From positions 1 through 9,627 of the forward strand of contig JAEWNU010000322.1 in the NCBI GenBank assembly GCA_023456995.1: a stretch of 9,627 nucleotides of DNA, written 5' to 3'. The notes beneath the pieces were generated by a model. The model searched no databases and had not been told where the DNA came from. It saw only the letters and a list, made by a program, of their open reading frames with translations. The DNA comes from Bacillota bacterium. Its GTDB lineage: Bacteria; Bacillota; Clostridia; Oscillospirales; Ruminococcaceae. This document shows, piece after piece, positions 1 to 5,319 of this stretch; position 1 is the first letter of the stretch, and every line of letters starts with the position of its first letter. Position numbers and translations under genes: made by a program.

Positions 1-500
1 TGTTTCAAACACCGACACCTTTTCCGATGAGCATTGCACAAAATGTGGCCTACGGTATCCGTCTGCACGAGCGTTTGCGCGAAGATACCTTGAATGCTCG
101 GGTGTGCGATGCGCTAAAAAGGGCGGCGCTGTGGAACGAAGTTGCCGACCGGCTTGACCAAAGTGCGCTATCGCTTTCTGGTGGACAGCAGCAGCGGCTC
201 TGTATAGCCCGAGCGCTGGCGGTTGGACCGCGCGTTTTGTTGCTTGACGAGCCAACCAGCGCACTTGACCCGCTTTCCACCAACAAAATTGAGCAACTGA
301 TTACACAGCTCAAGCGGGAGATTATTGTGATATTGGTCACGCATAATCCTGCGCAGGCATTGCGTTGCTGCGATGAAGCCGCTGTGCTAATCAACGGGCA
401 AATTTGTGAACAGGGTAAGGTACAGCGGGTTTTCAGTGCACCACGAAGCAAGGAAGTACGGCGGTTTTTGCAAAGCGGGCACAATGCCGCCTTAAATTGA
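1..500 (+). CDS. pstB: Phosphate ABC transporter ATP-binding protein PstB, 3' part
   Basis: ATPase of the high-affinity phosphate importer PstSCAB; it acts on the cytoplasmic face of the membrane with the PstA/PstC channel. The frame is open from base 3 (FQTPTPFPMSIAQNVAYG), so the gene begins left of the window and the ATG at 27 is internal. The stretch around PFPMSI..NVAYG is a PstB hallmark and follows the Q-loop. Further on are the ABC signature LSGGQQQR (about bases 174-197), Walker B VLLLDEPTSALDP (about 234-272) and the H-loop VTHN (about 336-347). Walker A lies outside the window. The C-terminal end, with an EQGKVQRVF-type segment, also fits PstB and the protein ends at a normal place. 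The usual downstream partner phoU is absent here; a strong hairpin follows 38 bases after the stop. The family call is very secure; the visible part is about two thirds of a usual PstB. Confidence 0.95.
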   Translation, partial: FQTPTPFPMSIAQNVAYGIRLHERLREDTLNARVCDALKRAALWNEVADRLDQSALSLSGGQQQRLCIARALAVGPRVLLLDEPTSALDPLSTNKIEQLITQLKREIIVILVTHNPAQALRCCDEAAVLINGQICEQGKVQRVFSAPRSKEVRRFLQSGHNAALN

Positions 501-538
501 ACGCATGGATTTTTTGTAAAGGTTGACTCCATAGAACA

Positions 539-580
539 GCGCGCTGCCACGGTGCGTCTAAACGTCGTGTGGCAGCGCGC
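539..580 (+). terminator. Strong hairpin, probable terminator after pstB
   Basis: A perfect 12-bp GC-rich stem, GCGCGCTGCCAC at 539-550 pairing with GTGGCAGCGCGC at 569-580, with an 18-base loop (551-568) that can itself form a 3-bp inner stem. On the plus strand it is followed by GATTATTTT, a broken T-tract, so it fits an intrinsic terminator of the pst operon. On the minus strand the tail is poorer in T, so termination of the convergent gene at 681-1580 here is possible but less certain. The rest of 581-680 shows nothing recognisable. Confidence 0.75.
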
Positions 581-680
581 GATTATTTTAAAACAGCTTA
601 TCTTGAAGGATTGATTCAGCATTTGTCATGTGTGTTGTGTGTAGCAATTTTGATTTGATATTTTTGAAGAACAGCGTGTT

Positions 681-1580
681 TTAACGGAATTCCGCTGTCG
701 AGTCGTACAGGACAACACCGCTTTTATCAAGAATCACCATATTATCCCACCATTCCATTTCGCCAAAGCTCGGCGAAGCGGCACCTGCATCGGTCATCTG
801 TCGGTCAACAATAGTACGATAGGTCAATCCATAGCTATCTGTTACTACCACAGCGGTCTCATAAGTATGATTTGCCTCAAATTTGATTTCTACTTTGTAA
901 TCAACGGGTTCATACTGCTGGGCTGAATTTAGTATAAGCTCCTGCAAAGGAGTACCGTTATCAGTGGTGACAATCTTAAGGGACGTCACAGAATTATGGT
1001 CAGGTGCTTTAATATCAATATATATCTTACCATCAAGGATGTATTTGCCGCTAGAGTGTTCAAAAGTGCTGCCGCCGTTATTCTGGGCATGTAGCGTTAG
1101 GAGCTGCTCTTCAAAAGGCCGTTGAACACTATCCAACCTTTGACTAGACTGCTTTCCTTCGGATTCAAAGGTGACATAGGCTTCAAGGTTTTTGAACAGA
1201 TCAACAGAGACTTCCGCATTGAAATTGACGCCAGCCCGGGCCATTGGTACCGATACGCCATTGGCAGTGAGTGTGGCAGTGGTGGCGGTAAGCGCCTCCT
1301 TGGGTACGACAGACACAACCAGTGGAATGGTCATGTTTTCTGAGTTGAGTTTTCCAAACGACCAGGTCGCACTGTCAAATATGCTGGCTTGCGTTTCAAG
1401 CGAGCTGGAAACATTGTAGCCGATGTTGTTAATGTCGCTTTGCAATTGGTTGAATTGACTTGACATGTAAGCGTGTAAGTTTTGAATATTTTTTTCCAGG
1501 GCCATTGTGTAATACAATAAAATAAGGTTTAATAGTACCAATAAGCCCAGTATGATGGCAGTTGCGTTTTTTTTCATCAT
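681..1580 (-). CDS. Membrane-anchored extracellular protein of unknown function (299 aa)
   Basis: I do not recognise a named family. After the basic start MMKKN there is one hydrophobic segment (about residues 8-27) with no lipobox Cys and no obvious signal-peptidase site, so it is read as an N-terminal membrane anchor with the rest outside the cell. Residues about 28-65 (LEKNIQNLHAYMSSQFNQLQ) are polar and helix-prone and may form a short coiled coil. The remainder looks beta-rich: one segment about 84-140 (alternating hydrophobic and Thr/Val residues, Ig-like in style) and another about 178-262, then a Trp-containing end (EMEWWDN, 275-281). The start has AAGGA five bases upstream of the first of two tandem ATGs; the second (1577) is also possible. 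It is transcribed alone: a terminator separates it from the oxidoreductase operon upstream. It must therefore have its own promoter in 1581-1706, where I see no convincing consensus site. The CDS is secure; the role is unknown. Confidence 0.85.
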   Translation of the reverse strand: MMKKNATAIILGLLVLLNLILLYYTMALEKNIQNLHAYMSSQFNQLQSDINNIGYNVSSSLETQASIFDSATWSFGKLNSENMTIPLVVSVVPKEALTATTATLTANGVSVPMARAGVNFNAEVSVDLFKNLEAYVTFESEGKQSSQRLDSVQRPFEEQLLTLHAQNNGGSTFEHSSGKYILDGKIYIDIKAPDHNSVTSLKIVTTDNGTPLQELILNSAQQYEPVDYKVEIKFEANHTYETAVVVTDSYGLTYRTIVDRQMTDAGAASPSFGEMEWWDNMVILDKSGVVLYDSTAEFR

Positions 1581-1706
1581 AAGCTTCCTTAAACATTTCG
1601 TGTTAACATCTCTGTCATTTTAGTTATTCACTGTGCGCTAAGTAGGGGCAGTGAGCACATAATTTACCATTTAAAGCTATTCTATCATAGCGCCGTTGTT
1701 TTTGCA

Positions 1707-1738
1707 CGGAAAAAGCGGCCTTTTGGCCGCTTTTTCCG
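1707..1738 (-). terminator. Bidirectional intrinsic terminator ending the oxidoreductase operon
   Basis: A perfect 14-bp inverted repeat (CGGAAAAAGCGGCC at 1707-1720 and GGCCGCTTTTTCCG at 1725-1738) with a 4-base loop. The core GCGGCC/GGCCGC stem is followed by TTTTT on both strands, the classical rho-independent form. It lies 19 bases past the stop codon of the gamma-subunit gene and isolates that operon from the gene at 681-1580. Confidence 0.9.
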
Positions 1739-1757
1739 GATGTTTAAGGAGGGTATA

Positions 1758-2294
1758 CTACTTGATGCAGGCTGCGCCTGCGGACATGGCTTTAACGTTG
1801 ATGTCGATCAACTTTTCCTTAGGCCCATGGAAGACGTGCCGGAGCATTTCATAGACGGTCTCAACCTTTAACGCTTTTGTCGCCTCGAGGTAGGCACCTA
1901 ACATCGCCATATTCGACACCTTGGCGTTACCAAGGTCAGAGGCGATCTCTACACATGGGACATAATAGGTCTTGACGTCGGAGCGGGTGGGTTTAATATC
2001 GACAATAGAGCTGTTAATCAGAATAATGCCATTAGGCTGTACCGCAGATTCGAACTTTAACAGCGAAGGCTTGCTCATCGCAATAAGCTCGGTTGGGTTG
2101 ATAACAACCGGTGAACCCACCGGCTTATCAGAAAGTACGACGCAGCAGTTGGCTGTGCCGCCGCGCATTTCGGGTCCGTAGGAAGGCAGCCATGATACAT
2201 GCAGATTTTCAGCAAGACCTGCTTCTGTCAAGGTTTTGCCGATGGCCATAACGCCCTGACCGCCAAATCCAGCGATAATAATTTCTCTGGTCAT
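1758..2294 (-). CDS. 2-oxoacid:ferredoxin oxidoreductase, gamma subunit
   Basis: Gamma subunit (178 aa) of a four-subunit 2-oxoacid:ferredoxin oxidoreductase (KorC/PorG type; in methanogen VorA this part is fused to beta). It forms the cytoplasmic complex with alpha, beta and delta and belongs to the pyruvate ferredoxin/flavodoxin oxidoreductase gamma family. Seen: the N-terminal glycine-rich motif GFGGQGVMAIGK (residues 9-20), the family motif SYGPEMRGGTA (38-48) and VINPTEL (64-70). The length is normal. The ATG overlaps the beta stop by four bases (ATGA), and GGGAGGTG just upstream, inside the beta gene, supplies the ribosome binding site, so translation is probably coupled. It is the last gene of the operon, ending in TAG shortly before a strong terminator. 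The exact 2-oxoacid is not set by this subunit. Confidence 0.93.
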   Translation of the reverse strand: MTREIIIAGFGGQGVMAIGKTLTEAGLAENLHVSWLPSYGPEMRGGTANCCVVLSDKPVGSPVVINPTELIAMSKPSLLKFESAVQPNGIILINSSIVDIKPTRSDVKTYYVPCVEIASDLGNAKVSNMAMLGAYLEATKALKVETVYEMLRHVFHGPKEKLIDINVKAMSAGAACIK

Positions 2295-3043
2295 ACCACA
2301 GCCACCTCCCGGATGTCCTTAACCACGCCGAGCGGATAGATAGGAATCATATTCTCCTGCAGCCATTTAACGGCTTCCAGCGGAGTTTTCCCCCAGTTTG
2401 TCGGACAGGCAGCAAGCACCTCAACAAAGGTGAAACCGGCGTTTTGCATTTGCAACTCAAAAGCGGCTTTAATCGCTTTTTTTGCTTTGTTCAGGTTGGG
2501 GATGGTATCAACCGCCACGCGTGCGACATAGGCCGCGCCATCGAGCGTGCCAAGCATTTCGCTCATGCGAATCGGAGAGCCGCAGTGCGCCTTGTCGCGG
2601 CCCAAAGGAGCGGTGGTCGCTTTTTGCCCGATTAGGGTTGTGGGCGCCATCTGACCGCCTGTCATGCCGTAAATGGCGTTATTGATAAAAATAGTGGTGA
2701 ACTTTTCGCCACGTGCTGCCGCGTGAACGATCTCGGCCATACCGATGGAGGCGAGGTCACCGTCACCCTGATAGGTGAAGACGGCTGCCTCAGGCAGTAC
2801 ACGCTTGATGCCGGTGGCAACCGCCGGGGCGCGCCCGTGTGAAGCCTCCTGCATGTCGCAGGCGAAATAGTCATAGGCGAAAACCGAGCAGCCAACCGGG
2901 CTGACGCCCACTGCCTTATCGGTTAAACTCAATTCCTCCAGTACTTCGGCTACCAGCTTATGTACGATTCCGTGAGAACATCCCGGGCAGTAGTGCAGTT
3001 CTTTATCAGTTAACGCTTTAGATTTTTCATAAATAATTGCCAT
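2291..3043 (-). CDS. 2-oxoacid:ferredoxin oxidoreductase, beta (TPP-binding) subunit
   Basis: Beta subunit (250 aa), carrying thiamine pyrophosphate for decarboxylation of the 2-oxoacid. Seen: CPGCSHG (residues 19-25), the TPP/Mg2+ motif GDGDLASIG (93-101) continuing to NNAIYGMTGGQ (121-131), and CPTNWG (213-218) near the C-terminus; all are typical of the KorB/VorA-type beta chain, and length is usual. A GTG at 3052 would add three residues, but GGGGAGG (3052-3058) lies eight bases before the ATG at 3043 and would overlap the GTG, so 3043 is chosen. That leaves five bases after the alpha stop. It overlaps gamma by four bases. It contains no 4Fe-4S ferredoxin motif of its own, so the visible electron exit is the separate delta subunit; a cluster bound by its scattered cysteines, as in related enzymes, is possible. 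Confidence 0.94.
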   Translation of the reverse strand: MAIIYEKSKALTDKELHYCPGCSHGIVHKLVAEVLEELSLTDKAVGVSPVGCSVFAYDYFACDMQEASHGRAPAVATGIKRVLPEAAVFTYQGDGDLASIGMAEIVHAAARGEKFTTIFINNAIYGMTGGQMAPTTLIGQKATTAPLGRDKAHCGSPIRMSEMLGTLDGAAYVARVAVDTIPNLNKAKKAIKAAFELQMQNAGFTFVEVLAACPTNWGKTPLEAVKWLQENMIPIYPLGVVKDIREVAVV

Positions 3044-3048
3044 GCTGC

Positions 3049-4110
3049 TCACCTCCCCAGTGCTGCTTTAGCAGCGGCTGCAATTTCATGCTGTGTTGGG
3101 ATAATCCCGCCTGACCGGCCGCAAAATGCAACAGGCTTTTTCCCGAGCGCCGCATAGCGGACATCCTCAAGCATCTGACCCATGCTCATTTCAATGCAGA
3201 GAACGGCCTTGACGGACGGACGCTCAATTGCCGCGCGGAGCTGCAACTCTGGGAATGGCCAGAGGGTGATGGGGCGAAACAGCCCCGCTTTGATGCCTTC
3301 CTGTGCGAGCAGATCGACGGCGCTCATCGCGATACGTGACGGCGTACCGTAAGCCACAAGCAGCACCTCGGCATCTTGAGTCTCTACCTCTTCGTAGCGC
3401 AGTTCATTTTTACTGATCTCCTGAAACTTCTCATCCAGACGCCGGTTGTGCTGTTCGCACAAAGCCGGGTCTATGAAAAGCGAGTTAACAATATTATGCT
3501 CACGTCTGCCCCTTGTGCCGGTCGTCGCCCAGCCTTTTTGGATCGGCGTTTTCTCGGCTTGAATACGCCACTCAATTGGTTCCATCATCTGGCCGATCAT
3601 GCCGTCAGCCAGCACCATGACAGGGTTACGATAGTAGTCGGCCAGCTCAAAGGCATCCTGTGTGAGATCCACCGCCTCTTGAATGGTGTTGGGCGCTAAT
3701 ACCAGCGTGCGATAGTCGCCGTTACCGCCGCCGCGAGTAGCCTGAAAATAATCGCCCTGTGCTGGCTGAATGGTGCCCAAACCCGGGCCGCCACGCATGA
3801 CGTTTACGATGACAGCGGGCAGCTCAGCCCCCACCATGTATGTAATGCCCTCCTGCTTTAAGCTGATGCCGGGCGACGAGGATGAGGTCATGACGCGCGC
3901 ACCCGCACCCGCAGCGCCATACACCATGTTTATGGCGGCCAGCTCCGACTCGCTTTGTAGAAAACATCCGCCAACCTGCGGCAGCCGCATCGACATATAC
4001 TCAGGAATCTCATTCTGCGGCGTGATGGGATACCCGAAAAAATAGCGGCAGCCGGCGCGTACCGCAGCTTCTGCGATGGCCTCGTTGCCTTTCCAAAGCT
4101 CCATTGCCAT
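3049..4110 (-). CDS. vorB: 2-oxoacid:ferredoxin oxidoreductase, alpha subunit (VorB-like)
   Basis: Alpha subunit (353 aa) of the oxidoreductase, closest by recall to the VorB chain of 3-methyl-2-oxobutanoate (2-ketoisovalerate):ferredoxin oxidoreductase. Seen: a start MAMELWKGNEAIAEAA, the substrate-domain motif GYPITPQ (residues 26-32), ESELAAINMVYGAA (about 54-67), SSSSPGISLKQEG (76-88) and MRGGPGLGTIQPAQGDY (105-121), all conserved in the VorB/KorA family. A transketolase C-terminal-like domain follows in the last third (EVLLVAYGTPSRIA, then RPITLWPFP). A TTG at 4125 abutting the delta stop would add five residues. However, the GGGGGAAG that would serve as ribosome binding site lies between it and the ATG at 4110, so 4110 is preferred. 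Oxidation of 2-oxoglutarate or another 2-oxoacid cannot be excluded from sequence alone. Confidence 0.93.
   Translation of the reverse strand: MAMELWKGNEAIAEAAVRAGCRYFFGYPITPQNEIPEYMSMRLPQVGGCFLQSESELAAINMVYGAAGAGARVMTSSSSPGISLKQEGITYMVGAELPAVIVNVMRGGPGLGTIQPAQGDYFQATRGGGNGDYRTLVLAPNTIQEAVDLTQDAFELADYYRNPVMVLADGMIGQMMEPIEWRIQAEKTPIQKGWATTGTRGRREHNIVNSLFIDPALCEQHNRRLDEKFQEISKNELRYEEVETQDAEVLLVAYGTPSRIAMSAVDLLAQEGIKAGLFRPITLWPFPELQLRAAIERPSVKAVLCIEMSMGQMLEDVRYAALGKKPVAFCGRSGGIIPTQHEIAAAAKAALGR
3052..3058 (-). promoter_or_regulatory. Ribosome binding site deciding the beta-subunit start
   Basis: GGGGAGG on the minus strand, eight bases before the ATG at 3043 and overlapping the GTG at 3052. It also spans the end of the alpha gene, which suggests coupled translation. 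Confidence 0.75.
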
Positions 4111-4125
4111 AATTTCTTCCCCCAA

Positions 4126-4338
4126 TCAGATTTTTTCGACGGTGATGATGGAATCCGGGCAGATTTTCGCACAGCTCGCGCAGGCGATGCACAGCGAGAG
4201 ATCGGTCACGGTGGCGGGATGATACCCCTTCCGATTGGTCACGGTATTGTCGATAACGACGATGTGACGCGGACAAACGGCGGTGCACAGCTCGCAACCC
4301 TTGCAACGCTCCTGTGCGAAGGTGATTTTTGCAGCCAT
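4126..4338 (-). CDS. 2-oxoacid:ferredoxin oxidoreductase, delta subunit (2x[4Fe-4S] ferredoxin)
   Basis: Small ferredoxin-like subunit (70 aa; VorC of methanogens, KorD elsewhere) that takes electrons from the TPP site and hands them to soluble ferredoxin. Two complete CxxCxxCxxxCP motifs are visible: Cys12, 15, 18, 22 and Cys50, 53, 56, 60, enough for two [4Fe-4S] clusters. The linker GYHPATV is typical of this subunit. An ATG at 4356 would add six residues, but GGGAGG (4349-4354) falls within that extension and directs initiation to 4338; no good site precedes 4356. It is the first oxidoreductase subunit in the operon, giving the order delta-alpha-beta-gamma. It lies 62 bases after the NTPase stop, and that gap holds a hairpin. 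Confidence 0.94.
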   Translation of the reverse strand: MAAKITFAQERCKGCELCTAVCPRHIVVIDNTVTNRKGYHPATVTDLSLCIACASCAKICPDSIITVEKI

Positions 4339-4348
4339 ATCATCTGTT

Positions 4349-4354
4349 CCTCCC
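4349..4354 (-). promoter_or_regulatory. Ribosome binding site deciding the delta-subunit start
   Basis: GGGAGG on the minus strand, ten bases before the ATG at 4338 (eight if the following AA is counted in the pairing). It lies downstream of the alternative ATG at 4356, which therefore cannot use it. Confidence 0.7.
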
Positions 4355-4369
4355 ATTCATAAACTCAAA

Positions 4370-4388
4370 GCACAGAACCGTTCTGTGC
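4370..4388 (-). other. Intra-operon hairpin between NTPase and delta-subunit genes
   Basis: A perfect 19-base dyad, GCACAGAAC-C-GTTCTGTGC, in the 62-base gap. As RNA on the minus strand it folds to an 8-bp stem with a 3-base loop followed by TTTGAGTTT. The T-tract is broken and the stem only moderately GC-rich, so it could be a leaky terminator, an RNA processing or stability element, or a protein site. It could make the oxidoreductase subunits differ in amount from the NTPase. The dyad is certain; its function is inference. Confidence 0.5.
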
Positions 4389-4400
4389 CACAGACCCTTC

Positions 4401-5084
4401 TTATGCTTCCCAGGGCTTTTTCATCCAGATATCTATAGGGAAGAGCGCACCCTCTATTCCAGCGGTATTACTGTCTCTTTTCAGTGCAGCTCTGGGAACC
4501 ACATTGCAGACCAGCGGCAGGCCGGTCATCTGACAAAGCCGTGTTGCCAGCACATTGCCACGGCGCACCTCATCCAGCGTGGTCTGGCCGCAGAGATGGG
4601 TGTTGTTGACAATGCCGCTTACTTTCAGACGACTGGCCTGCTCTATCCGGTGCAGATACGCCAAAGCCTGCTCCGGGGTTCCGGTTTGCGGGCGATTGGC
4701 ATTAACCACCAACCAAAGGTCATAGACACTCTTCTCAAACTGAGGCTGATAACGTGAAAGCACCCGTGCGCCTACGTCGTCGCCGCCAACATCTACAATA
4801 TAGCTGCCCACACTGTCAGAAAACATGCGGGCGACTTCCGGTGGCAGTGCGGGAACGTCGGCACTGCGGCAGGCGGACGATTGTGCAATCAGCTCAATGC
4901 CGCTCTGGGAAAGCTGGACTTCTCGTTCACGCGAACAGAAATAGGGGTTGACGATATCGAGATCGACCAGTGAAACGCGTTTGCCTGAATCCGCCAACAT
5001 AAAGGCAAAATTCACTGCAAATTCTGTTTTTCCGCTGCCATAATGTCCTACTATAACCGTAATATTTTTTGTTGGCGACAGCAT
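4401..5084 (-). CDS. P-loop NTPase of MinD/CobQ/ParA-like type leading the oxidoreductase operon
   Basis: A 227-residue SIMIBI-class nucleotide-binding protein, probably cytosolic (no signal or membrane segment). Seen: Walker A GHYGSGKT (residues 13-20), VDLDIVNPYF (40-49) in the switch I/Walker A' position, ADVPALPP (75-82), a Walker B-like VDVGGDDVGA (97-106), VNANRPQTGTP (127-137) and GIVNNTHL (157-164). The Walker A lacks the early lysine of true ParA/MinD proteins. There is no CxxC pair as in Mrp/NBP35 iron-sulfur carriers. An ATG at 5096 is possible, but GAGGTG (5089-5094) is well placed for the ATG at 5084. It is first in the operon, directly behind the predicted promoter. From memory, proteins with the DIVNPYF and DVGGDD motifs occur in Clostridia without an assigned role. 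Cofactor insertion or another accessory role for the oxidoreductase is only a guess from context. Confidence 0.9.
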   Translation of the reverse strand: MLSPTKNITVIVGHYGSGKTEFAVNFAFMLADSGKRVSLVDLDIVNPYFCSREREVQLSQSGIELIAQSSACRSADVPALPPEVARMFSDSVGSYIVDVGGDDVGARVLSRYQPQFEKSVYDLWLVVNANRPQTGTPEQALAYLHRIEQASRLKVSGIVNNTHLCGQTTLDEVRRGNVLATRLCQMTGLPLVCNVVPRAALKRDSNTAGIEGALFPIDIWMKKPWEA

Positions 5085-5088
5085 AACG

Positions 5089-5094
5089 CACCTC
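5089..5094 (-). promoter_or_regulatory. Ribosome binding site deciding the NTPase start
   Basis: GAGGTG on the minus strand; GAGG is six bases before the ATG at 5084. It overlaps the alternative ATG at 5096, which has only a weak purine stretch upstream. Confidence 0.65.
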
Positions 5095-5113
5095 ATTTTC
5101 CACGATGTGGTTG

Positions 5114-5125
5114 TCTGATGTCAGA
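5114..5125. promoter_or_regulatory. Candidate operator dyad TCTGA-TG-TCAGA
   Basis: A perfect inverted repeat with 5-bp arms and 2-bp centre, lying over the -10 and start region of the predicted minus-strand promoter. FadR-type GntR proteins bind short dyads of this size, though this one does not match the classical TGGT-NNN-ACCA form. The divergent GntR gene makes it a plausible autologous site; this is inference. Confidence 0.35.
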
Positions 5126-5151
5126 GTAATCCTTTTAAGATTCAATGTCAA
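5123..5151 (-). promoter_or_regulatory. Predicted sigma-A promoter of the NTPase-oxidoreductase operon
   Basis: On the minus strand a perfect -35 TTGACA (5151-5146), a 17-base spacer and a -10 TACTCT (5128-5123) that keeps the three most conserved -10 positions (TA...T). Transcription would begin near 5116, giving a leader of about 32 bases to the ATG at 5084. It overlaps the dyad at 5114-5125, as expected for a repressible promoter. Confidence 0.6.
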
Positions 5152-5153
5152 TG

Positions 5154-5185
5154 AGTTTTAGCAAAATTGCTATAATGCTTAAACT
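5154..5185. repeat. Inverted repeat in the divergent control region
   Basis: AGTTTTAGCA (5154-5163) and TGCTTAAACT (5176-5185) are inverted copies with one mismatch and a 12-base spacer. Inside lies a second palindrome, AGCAA-AA-TTGCT (5160-5171), and a plus-strand extended -10 TGCTATAAT (5168-5176) with no good -35. The spacing of about two helical turns between arm centres suits a dimer or tetramer binding site, but AT-rich DNA can give such repeats by chance. Confidence 0.35.
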
Positions 5186-5224
5186 GAATCCTTAATAATT
5201 AGTTATCATGTTATATATAGTTCC

Positions 5225-5253
5225 TTGACAATCTTATGAATGAGGTATAAAAT
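5225..5253 (+). promoter_or_regulatory. Predicted sigma-A promoter of the GntR regulator gene
   Basis: A perfect -35 TTGACA (5225-5230), a 17-base spacer and a -10 TAAAAT (5248-5253), five of six matches to consensus, with AT-rich DNA upstream. Transcription would begin near 5260, about 60 bases before the chosen start codon at 5320. This is the best promoter in the window. Confidence 0.75.
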
Positions 5254-5319
5254 TTAGACAAGTTTTAAATATGAAAATTTATAGTTGCTTGACAGTTGAT
5301 GAAATGGGGACTTAGGTTT

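Noticed and set aside
50..622. Long minus-strand open frame (190 codons) opposite pstB
   Set aside because: It lies antisense to a clearly conserved ABC ATPase, its translation is Cys/Ser/Arg-rich with no recognisable motif, and it crosses the terminator hairpin; it is a shadow frame.
1581..1706. Promoter for the gene at 681-1580, for example TAAAAT near 1617-1622 on the minus strand
   Set aside because: The -10-like element has no convincing -35 at normal spacing, so I did not annotate it although a promoter must exist here.
1746..1854. Plus-strand AAGGAGG (1746-1752) followed by a 29-codon frame from ATG 1765
   Set aside because: The spacing of 12 bases is long, the frame is entirely antisense to the conserved gamma subunit, and no plus-strand promoter is seen.
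4370..4388. AGAAC-C-GTTCT as a LexA/SOS box
   Set aside because: The Gram-positive LexA box needs GAAC and GTTC separated by four bases; here the gap is one, and the site is inside an operon and not at a promoter.
4329..4757. Plus-strand 142-codon frame opposite the NTPase
   Set aside because: Antisense to a gene with clear conserved motifs; no ribosome binding site and an odd composition.
5289..5317. A second promoter using TTGACA at 5289-5294
   Set aside because: At 17 bases downstream the -10 position reads TTAGGT, a poor match, and the start would fall at or inside the coding region.
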